From contig NC_044558.1 of assembly GCF_007565055.1 (NCBI RefSeq), positions 125,662,235-125,726,234 on the forward strand: a stretch of DNA of 64,000 nucleotides, in the 5' to 3' direction. The translations under genes were made by a program, and so were the position numbers. A model generated the notes under the pieces. The model saw only the letters and a list, made by a program, of their open reading frames with translations, was not told the origin of the DNA and searched no databases. Positions 36,490-48,349 of this stretch are shown here, one piece after another. The stretch's first letter is position 1. Every line of letters starts with the position of its first letter. This stretch comes from Rhinopithecus roxellana (lineage: Eukaryota > Chordata > Mammalia > Primates > Cercopithecidae).

Positions 36490-39400
36490 CAACAAGTTTT
36501 TGTTAAATAATAGTTATTAACACTATGGAAGGTAGTTATTAATATCTTTATTTTTATTAATAATGAATTTGAGATGTTAGAAATGTTTATTAATTTATCC
36601 AAAGATTAATTTATCATGCAGCTATTAATGAAGAGTAAAGATGAAACTCTCTTGAGCCCCTTTTTTTTTCTCATTAACCCCTGTTACCTTTGACTAAATG
36701 GTGCTGAAATTCTGCTGTAGTTTTGTAGAATTATGTTGAGCTTAGGGAATAACATTAAATGTGGCCCAAGGACTACTATTGTTTTCAAGGAAAATCTGCA
36801 GTGGCTTAGTTCCCAAGTGAGGTAAAACTTATCAGTTAAACCAATCCCAATGGTTTTGGACCAGTATTCTATAAAATGTAGGCTAGCTCTACAATGATCT
36901 ATAGTTTTACTCTAATTCTAGACAATTTAAAATAACAGAAAACAGTCTATTGTGGGTACTTTATGGTTGAAAGATGTAATGCTTTATAAATATAAATCCC
37001 CTTAAGGGATAGTTTCATATTCCAAAAATGTAACTTTGACATGCCTGAAGTTGTTTACTAACATACCAACTCCTTTTATTATTAAATTATATACATTTTA
37101 AAAAGCATTTAAATTAAAAATATAATTTTAAGAACTACATCCGAAATGATTAGCATTTTTTTCCCATAAAAGCAAGAAGAGCGACAGAATCTCAATTTGA
37201 GAAATACAAAGTAGAACACATTATTTCACTTGAGATTTAATCTATGCAAGATGTTTTGCTGATTTTTTTTTAGGCTTCCTTTACACTCTTTTTGTAAGGA
37301 AGACTTGGCTCTCCCTTAGGACTCTGTTCTTTTGCAACACTCTAGTGGAAGCTCTTCCTTGTCCCATGCCTCACATACCAAGGAATAGGAGACAGGCCCA
37401 CATTCTTCTAAATGACTGTTGACTACCAGGCCACTCCTTTTCAACACAGTATAAAATTCCACTCCTTGCAGTCCCCAGACATCCTTCTCTACTGCCCCAT
37501 GTCTCTTCTACTTGCTGACCTCCTCTGACCTTGTTCCTCCACATCTGTTAGAGACTTTTCTGCTAGATACACTTGGCTCAGCATTTTCATTTCACACACT
37601 AACTCCAGCCTTCCCAGAGAACTTCAAAGCCATTCAATCATGATTTTTCTAAATAAGGTCATTTATTCCTTTTAGTAATAAAATACTTATGTTTTTCCCT
37701 AGGCCCCTGGCAAACAAAATGAGAGACTGCATTTCCAGCCTTCCTGTTGTTATACATTTAGGGCAATGAGATGTGAGAAGAAGTGGTATCTGCAGTTCTC
37801 AATCAGGTCCTTAAAAGGAAGCAGCTTGCTTTTCACTTATTTTCCTCTTACCAGGACCACAGGTGGACAAAGTGAGATGGCAGTGGCTTATTATTTTTCT
37901 CCTACCTCTCAGACTATTCTGTACTTTTCTTGTTGGGGTCCATCCATCATTATATACCGATTGTCTCTTATACTGAGATTTTATTCTCGTATTGATATCT
38001 CTTGTTAATCTCTTAACCTTCTTTAAAAGAGGCTTATGGAATAAACTATAAGATATGTCACCTCAATTCAAGACCCACATGTAACAACTGCTTATTCAGC
38101 ATCTTCATGTAGATTTTGTACAAGTCCTTCAGTTTCCTACATCCAATGAATCATGCTACCTAATACTTTTTAAATTGATGATATTCGCAACTACACAAAA
38201 TAAAGGCACAGCTTAATGTGCTATTAGAAATTGAACAACCTTGTAATCACCTCCCATGTCTAGAAATTTCCTAATGTCCAGAAAGCCCTGCTTACTATCC
38301 CAAACACAATGCCCTTTCTCTCCCCAAGGGTAAACACTCTTCTGACATCACTTCTGTACTTTTCTATATAATTTCTTCAAGCAAGTGTTTATCCCTAAAT
38401 TGCATGGCTTTATTTTCCCTTATTTTGGAGAGCAGGTATTTTAAAGTATTTTTTAATTAATGTATTTCTGCTTCATTAATTTTTTTCTAGAAATTTACTT
38501 GTTAAAGAAACCAAATTATTTTTTCTGTACAGATTTCCACCTGATTTAGTTTAACATGTCTCTGCCCTCTATATTTCCTGGGCATTGGTAATTAAATCTA
38601 GAGGCTTAATCAAATATATTCAAGTTAGAATTTTTGGCAAGATTTCTTCATGGTAGTGTTGAATTCTTTATCAAGAAGCACAAAACACCTGGCTGCCTCT
38701 CTTTTTGTGATATTAGCAGTCACCAATGCTTGATGCCTAGTTTTTATAATTCATTAGTTGCTGTAAAATATTTATAATGCAATTTCGTCACTTTCTTCAT
38801 TTATTTATTTCTCTTCTACAAAGAGAAACTTTGCCTCATCTATTACTTATTTATCCAGTGACAGCTTTATTTTAGCTATGACAAAATAAATGTTTGATTG
38901 TTTACTTTATTAACCCTGCATTGTACAAAGACAATTAATTCATTGTGCATGAATGTGTGTCATGTGAATTCATGGATATAAACATATTTGAGGCCAGTAA
39001 GAGCCTCTTTGAGTTAGCTCCCAGGTTCTATTGATGTACCCTCATAGTCTTTGTGTCTTTCTTACTCACTAGAGTCACAGGACATCCCAGCTCATCGTAT
39101 ACATTATCTGCCCAAACCTGAAGTCAACTAGTCCACCAAGCAACCTTGCTTTCTTTTAGTAGGTAATGATGTTTGAGTGCCACAATCTGAATGTGAGGAA
39201 TGCTCATTATACTGAAATGAACATTACTTCTAGGCCTTCCAAGGAACGAAGTTATAAGAAATGACACACACAAACACACACACACAAACACAGAGAGAGA
39301 GAGAGAGACAGAGAGAGACTCTGGGGATGCTAGAATTACTCATTTTTAAAATCCAGCATTACACACAAAATATTATTAGGATAAAAATTCTAATACAGTC

Positions 39401-39989
39401 ACTTTTATGATTAATAAAAAGTTTTCTTAAAAATGCATACATTATTTTCATGTCCTCCACCTTTTATTAAAGTTGAACTGTGTCTATGTTGTCAGTTCAC
39501 ATAGCCATATTAAACTGTCTTCAATATGTCCCTTATCTGTCTGAGGTCTCTAAGAGAACATGTTATATATTTAATTCTCACCAGCAGTCTTTATGTTGAT
39601 GTATCTCTGTCATTTTGAGTGTCTGAATCTTATTCTCCAGTATTTATTAATAAAAGTCCATAAAAACAATATTTCCTGAGTTCCTGCATGTTTCCTCAGT
39701 TCCGGAGCCATGACAGCTTGAGAAGCTTTAATTTTGAAGTCAGTTTATGTCCTTGGTTCAATTTTCTTTTCTTGAATATCTAAAATATATCATATTATTT
39801 GCTTCTGTCACAAGGTGTTGCTGCCAAAAAGTCTGGTGACAATTTTCCTTCCCATAAGAATGTAAGACCATTTTGGTCTTTTTCACTGCTGTGACTCATG
39901 ACCTAATACTTCGTAACAAAGTGCCTTCTCATGTCTTCACCAGTCTTCATTCACTTCATCTTTTTCCTTTTATATTGCACATCTTTTTA
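36490..39989. other. AT-rich non-coding DNA with old repeats
   Basis: About 3.5 kb. Positions 37700-37890 (AGACTGCATTTCCAGCC and GGGCAATGAGATGTGAG) look like an old interspersed repeat I cannot name. A CA/GA simple repeat is at 39265-39319. An L2-like tail may be near 39850-39915. No gene is recognised; the 80-codon + frame at 37766-38008 lies in the repeat. Confidence 0.4.
39265..39319. repeat. (CA)n followed by (GA)n
   Basis: An interrupted CACACAAA run is followed by GAGAGA with one GACA break. Confidence 0.92.
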
Positions 39990-39999
39990 ATCCTATTTA

Positions 40000-40290
40000 T
40001 TTATTTTTGAGATAGAGTTTTGCTCTTGTTGCCCAGGCCGGAGTGCAGTGACGTGATCTCCATTCACTGCAACCTCTGCCTTCCAGTGTCAAGCAATTAT
40101 CCTGCCTCAGCCTCCCAAGTAGCTGGGACTACAGGCGTGCACCACCACACCCTGCTAATTTTTTTGTGTTTTTAATAGGGACAGGGTTTCACCACGTTGG
40201 CCAGGCTGGCCTCAAACTCCTGACCTCGTGATCCGCCCACCTCGGCCTCCCAAAGTGCTGGGATTACAGTCGTGAGCCACCACGCCTGGC
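40000..40290 (-). mobile_element. Alu
   Basis: Antisense Alu with a (TTTA)n-type tail on the left, the usual TGTTGCCCAGGCCGGAGTGC and a head complement ending CACGCCTGGC. Edges are approximate within 10 bases. Confidence 0.94.
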
Positions 40291-41746
40291 TTATCTTCTA
40301 TTTTTCTTACTCCTGTTTTTCTTCCTTCTTATTTTTGACTTGACTGCCAAATTGATATCCTCTGTATGGAAACCAATTTAAGAACCTCCTCTTCCTCTTC
40401 TCAATCTGTCAGAAAAACTACTTCCTTCAAGTTAGCTTAGGAATCTTCTATTCTTGAAATCTTACCCCACTCACTTTGACACACTGAAATCTTCTTTTCC
40501 TAATGACATTGCTTACAGTTTTAATGTAAAAAAATTCTCTGAGCAGCAAATAAATTATTGAAAATAATTTTCCAATCCTCTCATTCATTACGAAGTGAAC
40601 ACTCAGTAAAACAAGATTTAAACAGAGGAAGGGGATCTGCATATTTGTTGCAATAGACAAAGCAAACAGCAGCCACATCTTCTGATCAGTAAACGTTCTC
40701 ATTGTCCTGGAATTCTCTTCAGGTTAGATTTGTCTGACAATAATTGAATCATTGTTTCTTCCTCAAATGCCACTAGGTTACACTCATGCAGCCCCCGTAG
40801 CGAGTGTCATATTTGAAGGGCTATCAGGATTCAGTCTGTGGGTTTCCTTCACTCTCCATGTCTTTCCCTGAAGCAAGCTTTATTCCCACAAATCATTTAC
40901 CCCAAAGTTGTTATGTGAAAATAGGAGGCTACCTTTTTATTGTCTTATTACTCCTAAGACACACTCAGAGGCATTGAATGAATTACTGATTCAACTGCTT
41001 TATTATATTTATGGTTGAAAGTTTAACAATGCTTAGGAATCAAAACATTCTTGAAACCAGGTCTAATGTCCTGCACAAAATTATATTTGACATATTGCCC
41101 ATTCTAAACAAAAACATACCCAACATACAAACCTCAGATATGTTCTTCATGAGTTTTGTTTTTGCTTTTTCCAAGGCAAAATAAGCTTAATAATATTCTA
41201 TATAAAATCCTACAAATAAAATGGAGCCTGTGTCTATTAAAGTGATTCCTATATTGTACAATAATATAAATTTGTGTCTATGACCTACTTGAAAGCCAGA
41301 GCTGTATTTTATATTTTTTGTATTCATTTTTGTATTCCAAGTGCTCTGTACAGTGCTTGACATATATACTTAAAAACATCTACTGAATAAACAAATGTGC
41401 AAATGAGTAATAGGTGTGTGAATAAATAAATGTATTCTTTCAAGTCAGTATCTCTCAAAAATGAGAATAAATGACAGCTTTGAATTTTCCATATGCAAGA
41501 ATCTTTAGGCAGTTTAATGGGAAGTGAAGCTTCTATCAGATTGTATGTGAATAAGAAAACGTCAATTGTTCGCATAAAAGGGCAGCTAATCAAGACTGTA
41601 AAGATTAATGTTTTTCCCAAGCAACTCTTGTCTTCACTTAAATAAAAATAGTATCAGAGCTTACGTAAATAATAAAATGTTTACTTGATCACTCAATTCC
41701 AAATTAGAAATGAAAAAAGTGAGATAATGTAAATAATAAAAGATAA

Positions 41747-41794
<48 letters not shown>

Positions 41795-42720
41795 GTCTAT
41801 CTATCTGGTTATTGTCTTCTCTATACACCAAATTGAACTGAGAAAGGTCAGATTTATGTCTTGCTAAAATATGATTTTCTGTGTGTATGTCTGTGTAATA
41901 CATACACTTGGTTCAGCAAGTGAGGAGATACTTGGGAATTTGTTGAGCAGATGAAGAGAGACTTGGGAATTTCAGAATATCCTTCCAGCTCAGAGCCCTC
42001 TCAGTAACCAGGTCAGCAGCCATAGTTATAGACTTCCCTTCCACCTCACTAAAAATACAGGTGGTTTAGCTCATTAAACATTGACACATCCTGTCTTGGC
42101 ACAATCTCTATCTCCCATGACATTTATGTAAATTAAAACACTGGTGAATTTTATATTCCTAAAATTTGTTATCTGAAATAAAGATCATTTTTATTTAATC
42201 CCATAATTTATTTCTTCCACACTTCTCTCATCTTCCTCCTGTAGATATTCTTAGTAATGTGGGCAGGACTTTTTGGATCAAGAACAAACATTCTCAGAAA
42301 GGTTCCTTTTTTGCTGTTCTTTTGTAAAATAAACATTTTTGTTCCTATTCTGAACATTGGAGTTATTTGAATGATACTTACACCTTTGTAGATTTAAAAA
42401 ATAGAAGCAGCTGGCAGAGGCTGTCCTTTTCTTGATAGGTGCCGAAATTTTGTCTGTACTTTCTCTTTGAAGCCAGATAAGTAATTAATTAATCCTCAAC
42501 AGAAACTGACCTCTTGCAAGTTGAACTGAATACAAGGTTATAAGCAATTATGGTACACTAAGGGGTTGTCAATAATACCACCTTTCAAATATCACTGTTT
42601 GAATTGAGCTGAACTTTACAACCAATAATAGAGAGCTGTTTTTTTGTGTGGTCTTCTATACTTATTCTAGTCTCTGATTTTCCAGTTAATTTAGGAAATA
42701 CCTTTCAGTTTATATATTGT
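40291..42720. other. AT-rich non-coding DNA
   Basis: No gene is recognised. An L2/MIR-like tail on the + strand lies at about 41285-41435 (GTGCTCTGTACAGTGCTTGAC followed by CTACTGAATAAACAAATG). The ATCT microsatellite at 41747-41807 is listed separately. Confidence 0.4.
41747..41807. repeat. (ATCT)n tetranucleotide microsatellite
   Basis: About 15 ATCT units with one GTCT variant near the right end. Its length suggests it is polymorphic. Confidence 0.97.
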
Positions 42721-42724
42721 ATTT

Positions 42725-43205
42725 CTTTTCTATTGCTGCTGTAACAAATTATCACAAACTTTGTGGCTTAAAGCAACCCATTTATTACGTTTCGGTTCTG
42801 TAAGTCAGAAGTCCAACACGGGTCCCATTGTGCTAAGATCAAGATTTCATCAGGGCTGTATTCCTTCCTGGAGGCTCCAAGGGAGAGATCCCTTGACCAT
42901 TCCAGCTTCTAGAGATGTCTTATGTTCCTAGCCATGTGGCCCCTTTCTTCATCTTAAAAGCCAGCAAAGTGGATTCAGTCCTCATATCACAGCAGTCTGA
43001 TCTCTTCTCTCCTTCTCCCATTTTAAGGATCTTTGTGATTACACTGGGTCCAGTCAGATAATCTTTCCATTTTATGGTCAGCTAATTAGGAAACTTAATT
43101 TCATCTGCAGCCTTAAATCCTCTTTGCCAGGTAACTTACCATGGTCACAGGTTCCAGGGATCAAAACATGGGAATATTTGAGGGGACACAGTTTTGTCTA
43201 TGAAA
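42725..43205 (+). mobile_element. Old LTR-like interspersed repeat, family not assigned
   Basis: The series CTATTGCTGCTGTAACAAAT, CTTTGTGGCTTAAAGCAACC, AAGTCAGAAGTCCAACACGGG, CCAGCTTCTAGAGATGTC, GGTCAGCTAATTAGGAAAC and GTTCCAGGGATCAAAACATG matches a common mammalian repeat in this order. I recognise the pattern but cannot fix the RepeatMasker name. Confidence 0.65.
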
Positions 43206-44970
43206 TACATTTTCTATAGTTCTGCAGACTTACTTAAATCAGGGACTCTTAGACATGCCTTCTCAAATAGGTCACAGTTGCTCTTAAACTACATGTGTAG
43301 TCTGTTTCAAAGTCGAAGTGTATGACTTTTAATTATTTTATATATTACTTCATAATGCAAAATGCAAACGTTTATTGGCTGGAACTAAATAACATTTTTG
43401 TTTATTTATAAACTAAGAAATATTGTAGCTTCTAGAATATGATGGTAAAAAGAAGATTGAAAATTATTAGAAATTTCTTAAAACAACCAAATTTAATATT
43501 AAGAAATGGATCTGGAAGAGGTTGTGTTTTTATTACATTTTCAGTATGAAAAGATATTTCTCATTCTCCTTTATCTCATGATAATGAAATTTTTTCAGAC
43601 AGCCTTCTAACCCATTTCAAGCTTGCTGTGAGAAGTACTTGAAAAAAAATGTTGTTATTAATAAAAATTAAAAAGTTTTTAACCCTTTTTAGTGGAGATA
43701 GTTGTGTTGAGTGAATACTCTGTTTCAGGGCCAAAATCCAGGCATGCTCTACCTGTTATACTAGTATGTCATGTTCAACCATGTGCCTCCTTTAATCCCT
43801 GTTTATAATAAATCTGTGAACATAAACTCAAACCTTAGATAAGTTAATACACTTTTTTGTTCCTCCGTTTCTTTGCTCAGTGTTCGTAATAATATTATAT
43901 ATCTGACAGATTGAAGTGAGAAATAAACTTGTTAAAACATATAAATATCTACATATATAAAGCATTAGCACAGAGTAGGTGCTCAAAAACTGTTAGGTAT
44001 CATTAACAATAACAAGATGGTCCAGCCTAAAGGAGTCTTTAATTGCAGCATCAGACCACTGATACCTTATTTAAAGACCTTCCTGTGACTCCATAAAATT
44101 AAAAAAACTCAAGGTTTTGAAAACATCAAAAATTGTAAAAGTCACTTTAATGTAGCTACATTTACCATAATAAACTACAAGAAACAAGTCAAGCTAAGAA
44201 AGAGCAGAACAGAATATTAAGTGTTGTTGTCAAAATTAAAGTCACATCTGCTGACAAATTCTGAGTTCCATGACAGATGGTTGAAGGAGTACAATTTGCT
44301 CCAATGAAACATAGCTTATGCTAGAAACATCAAGAGAAAAATTGCCATTCCTGAAAAGGGCGTTTCAGGTAGATAATGATATAGCTATGTGACTCATGAA
44401 TTCTTATAACAGCTTTAAATAATATTTTGAGATTCATTTTCTGGTTAACACTTTATTATATACACCATTTGCATACATCTCTTGAAAATCTTTCCCAAAT
44501 TTATCAGTTAGTTCAATTACTTTACTGAATATATAAAGTATAATAAATCTAATTCATTTATTTCTTAGGTGATTATGATTTTCAAAAAAATTTAAATGCC
44601 AGTATAATAAAAATCAAATTGCATTGCAAAAAAGATTGATAGAGAAATGTTTGATAGTCATTACCAGAATTATCCTTTAAAAATTGTTTTTGTCTTTACC
44701 ACATGCACACATAATTGTCAAGATACTTAATAAATCCATCAAAGTGAAGCAAATACTTCACAATTTCATTTTTCTCCTAACTGTGGTTTTTAAAAATTTG
44801 TTAAATAATATGGTCAACAAAAGAGCATCTACTGTTGAGTGAAGCAATGGACGAGACACTGAGTTATAAGTAAGAAAAACCAATAACAAATGTGGTCTGC
44901 TGATCTAATGGAAAGGTGAAATGGTACATATGTAATTACAGGTATAATTATTAGTCCCAATGAGAAGTGT
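43206..44970. other. AT-rich non-coding DNA
   Basis: A MIR/L2-like tail lies at about 43955-44005 (TAGCACAGAGTAGGTGCTCA). No gene is recognised. Confidence 0.4.
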
Positions 44971-44979
44971 AAACTGTAG

Positions 44980-46010
44980 AAAATATACAGTAGTTTTACC
45001 TTCCCAGGGCATTCAGAAGGTTTCTTTGAAGAAGTAATATTTCAATTAAATCCTAAATAATGAAAAAGAATTAGCAAGGCAACAAGTAGGATGAGTGTCC
45101 AGGATAACACCCTGGAAAATGTCAGTTATCAAAAATGAAGTCCTTTTGAGGAGCCAGAAGGCCAGGATGATGAAAAGGAGAGAATGAAACCGAGTAGCAT
45201 AAGATGAACCTAGAGAGTGTGCAGTGTCACGTGTCATTAAGGAACTTCCAAGTCAACTGAGGAATTAATAAACGTTATCCTGAGATAATAGGGAACCACT
45301 GAAAAACTATAACCAGTGGAGATATTTGGTTAATGTCTTAAATAAAACATACATAATTGGATTACTGTATAGGGCACAAAAATGAATTGCAGAAAATGGA
45401 AAAGGAGTCCCAGAGTCAATACAATATTTCAAGTGAAAATATGAAAGCTTTAAATGAGGACTATGGTAGTGATAGAGAGGGGAAGACAGATTCAAGATGT
45501 ATTTCTGTAGTACACCCTACAAGGACTGGTGGATTATTGGATATAGAAGAAGAAAGATGAGGAAGAATTCAAAGGTGAAACTCTGGTTTTTGGTTTGAGC
45601 AACTGCGTGAATAATTGTGTCATTTTTTTGCCCCATAGAACACTGTAATAAGAGCAGATTCTTGGGTGAATTATGATTAGTTTTGGACTTTCATTTGGAG
45701 ACTTAAACGATATCCAAATGAAGCTATTGATTAAGTAATAAGAAGAGTGGCCAAGGTTAAAGTCATTGATAAATGGATGGGATGGTAATTTAAACCACAG
45801 GAGGTATGAAATAATTTACAATAAAAGAATAATAGGGAAGAAAAAAAGCTCTGACAAGGATATGATGGAAAATGTATAATAGGAAAAAACAAAAACAAAA
45901 AAAACACGGAAAGACTCAGAAAGTTCAGTGTCATGAAAAGCCAAAGTAAGAAAGCCAGAAATTACAAGTATGGTGAATGGTATCACATTCTGTGAAAAGA
46001 TAAATTCAAA
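44980..46010 (+). mobile_element. Old mammalian interspersed repeat, name uncertain
   Basis: A long decayed copy of a widespread mammalian repeat. Typical phrases are GATTCAAGATGTATTTCTG and AAACTCTGGTTTTTGGTTTG followed by GAGCAACTGCGTGAATAATT, with TTGGACTTTCATTTGGAGAC further on. Open frames within it (45357-45560 and others) are incidental. Confidence 0.45.
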
Positions 46011-46607
46011 AAGGACTGAAAACTGTCTTTTGAATTTACTAATGTAAAGTCAATTGATGAACTTAATGTTAGTAGTTTTAGGGAAGTATAAAAGGCTTTG
46101 CAATTATTTAGAGTTTTGGGGGAAAAGGAAAAAGTCTAGCTAACCATATTAAGGTGATTTGTTGTGGTGGATAGAAAAGAGTTAAAACTATGTCTATGGA
46201 TGGGGTAATTGCTGGTCAAGAAGAGACTGTTTAGCTAATAAGAAAGAGACTTTATAGCATGCCAGCATGCTTATAGATTTCCCTCTGTACTCAAATGATA
46301 AGTGGATATTTAATAGAAAAAGGGGAATATTGACTTTGAGTAGATTCATGAAACTTTCATTATAGTTGAGGTGAACTTATTTTTCTATCACAGGAGTTTT
46401 GTCAGTCTACCCAGTCAATACTTTCCTTTCAGACTCATAATGTTGTAAGACCTGATAGAGTTTTATAAAAAGTACTTAAGGAATTATTTCACTTGCTAAA
46501 AAAAAAGCCCACAAAACACTTGTTTATAGTTATTTATCCTATATCTGTCTTACAAGCTCTTTTCTTTCAAATTAAATACTTTTTCTTTCATTTTATGCTT
46601 TTTCTAG

Positions 46608-47362
46608 GAAAATTCTATCTTCTTTTGTATTATCAAGGAGATATTTGGAGCAGAGTCAACCCTCTCAGTTACATAAAATAAAAAATGGCATATTGTTGGC
46701 AAACAGATCCAAATCCCAATGAATCACATGAAAAGCAGTATGAACACCAAGAATTTCTCTTTGTAAATCAACCCCATTCTTCTAGCCAAGTCAGTCTGGG
46801 TTTTGATCAGATAGTAGATGAGATCAGTGGCAAAATTCCACACAACGAGAGTGAAATTGATGAAAACACCTTTTTTGTGCCTATTGCACCAAAATGGGAC
46901 TCAAAAGGGCATTCATTAAACGAAGCACACCAAATATCCTCGAACGAATTCACTTCTCAAAGCCGTGAACTCTCCTGGCATCAAGTTAGAAAAGCACCAG
47001 CAATTGGTTTTAGTCCTTCTGTGTTACCAAAACCTCAAAATATGAATAACGAATGCCCCTGGGGAAGCCCCATAGGAAAACATCATGGTGCTGATGATTC
47101 CAGATTCAATATTTTAGCTCCATCATTCACAAGTTTGGATAAAATTGATCTACAGAAAGAATTAGAAAATGAAAACCGTAACTACCATATAGGATTTGAA
47201 AGCAGCATTCCTCCTACAAACTCGTCCTTCTCAACTGATTTCACGCCCAAAGAAGAGAATAAAAGGAGTGGACATGTGAACATTGTGGAACCCTCTTTGA
47301 TGCTTTTGAAAGGCTCTCTTCAACCCGGGATGGGGGAAAGTACATGGCAGAAGAACGTAGAG
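46608..47362 (+). CDS. PIK3C2G: PIK3C2G first coding exon (77-nt 5' UTR plus codons 1-226)
   Basis: PIK3C2G is the gamma catalytic subunit of class II phosphoinositide 3-kinase. It makes PtdIns3P and PtdIns(3,4)P2 on endosomal membranes and is liver-enriched. I recognise the N-terminus directly: the exon starts MAYCWQTDPNPNESHEKQYE and continues through conserved stretches such as EFLFVNQPHSSSQVSLGFDQ and GFSPSVLPKPQN. The ATG is at 46685, preceded by an in-frame TAA. The exon begins after a strong acceptor (TTTTATGCTTTTTCTAG, AG at 46606-46607) and ends at WQKNVE before donor GTATGT at 47363, phase 0. No stop or frameshift interrupts its 678 coding bases. The region is polar, rich in Ser, Asn, Glu and Pro, lacks a folded domain and is probably disordered. 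Compared with the human protein as I recall it, scattered substitutions are present (for example Cys at residue 4). Confidence 0.96.
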
Positions 47363-48349
47363 GTATGTATAATACATGTCAATCTAAAAATATGAATCTG
47401 AAAGAATCATTCAATAATATATTATGTTAATTTGGTGATGAAGGTAACTAACCTTAAATAGGGAAATCTATTCATATTACTTTTGAAAAAAATATTTTCA
47501 CAAATGATGTGTTCTTGTATTAAAGATTTTTTTTCTGAGAAAAAGGGAAATAAATTTTTTAAAATATCATCTATAAGGTTCCAGTTCCAGTTTCATCAAA
47601 ACTATTATAAAATTTTCTTTAGTTTTAATTATGGTACTTTCATTTCATTATTAAAAATAGCAGAGTTGAAGGTTTAACTGATAATATTTTCTATTTTTTG
47701 TTTAATGCACATATGCAAACACAAATACGTTTCATTACGTTTATATTTTAAGTCACATTGTAATGATTTGGAACTTTATATTATTATTGGTAGGAAAAAA
47801 TGTCCCTTTACTCAGAGTCTCCTAATTTATACGATTAGCAGGCAACTTCTATCGAGATCATTCCAAGGGTAGGAAATTAAGTATTCATTGTGTGACTCAT
47901 CTTAATGCTTTTATCACTAACTTTCCAATCATTTTAGTAACCAGAGCTTTTTTCTGTATTTGAAGACTTCTCTATTTCTCTGCTTGAGTCTAGACACAAG
48001 TAAAATCAGAAGTAAATAATATTTATTTCTGATTTAAAAAAGAAGAAACATTATTGCAGCTGTAGTTTCCTGGGTGAGGCAGACGGGTTCTTTATTTAAT
48101 ACAACAACTATTCTTAAAATCCTTAAAATATATTGTGATATGCTATCCAGAATAATGCAAAGAAGAAAAGATATGATGCCTGAATTCAGGAATAGCATAT
48201 TGCTCATGTTAACTTGCAAACAAATAATGGCAACATAGTAAAATAACAGGTGGAGTAAGTGCATAGGAAAAGAAACATCTAATTCTACTTCATTTGAATT
48301 CACTTGCTAAAGAGGTAGCACCTCAAAATATCTAAATTCAAATTCAGTA
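47363..48349. other. PIK3C2G intron, left part
   Basis: No repeat is firmly recognised. If the intron were retained, the exon frame would add ten residues and stop at about 47395. Confidence 0.6.

Noticed and set aside
39265..41807. Short regular repeats considered as a CRISPR-like array
   Set aside because: They are di- and tetranucleotide microsatellites without spacers, in a primate genome.
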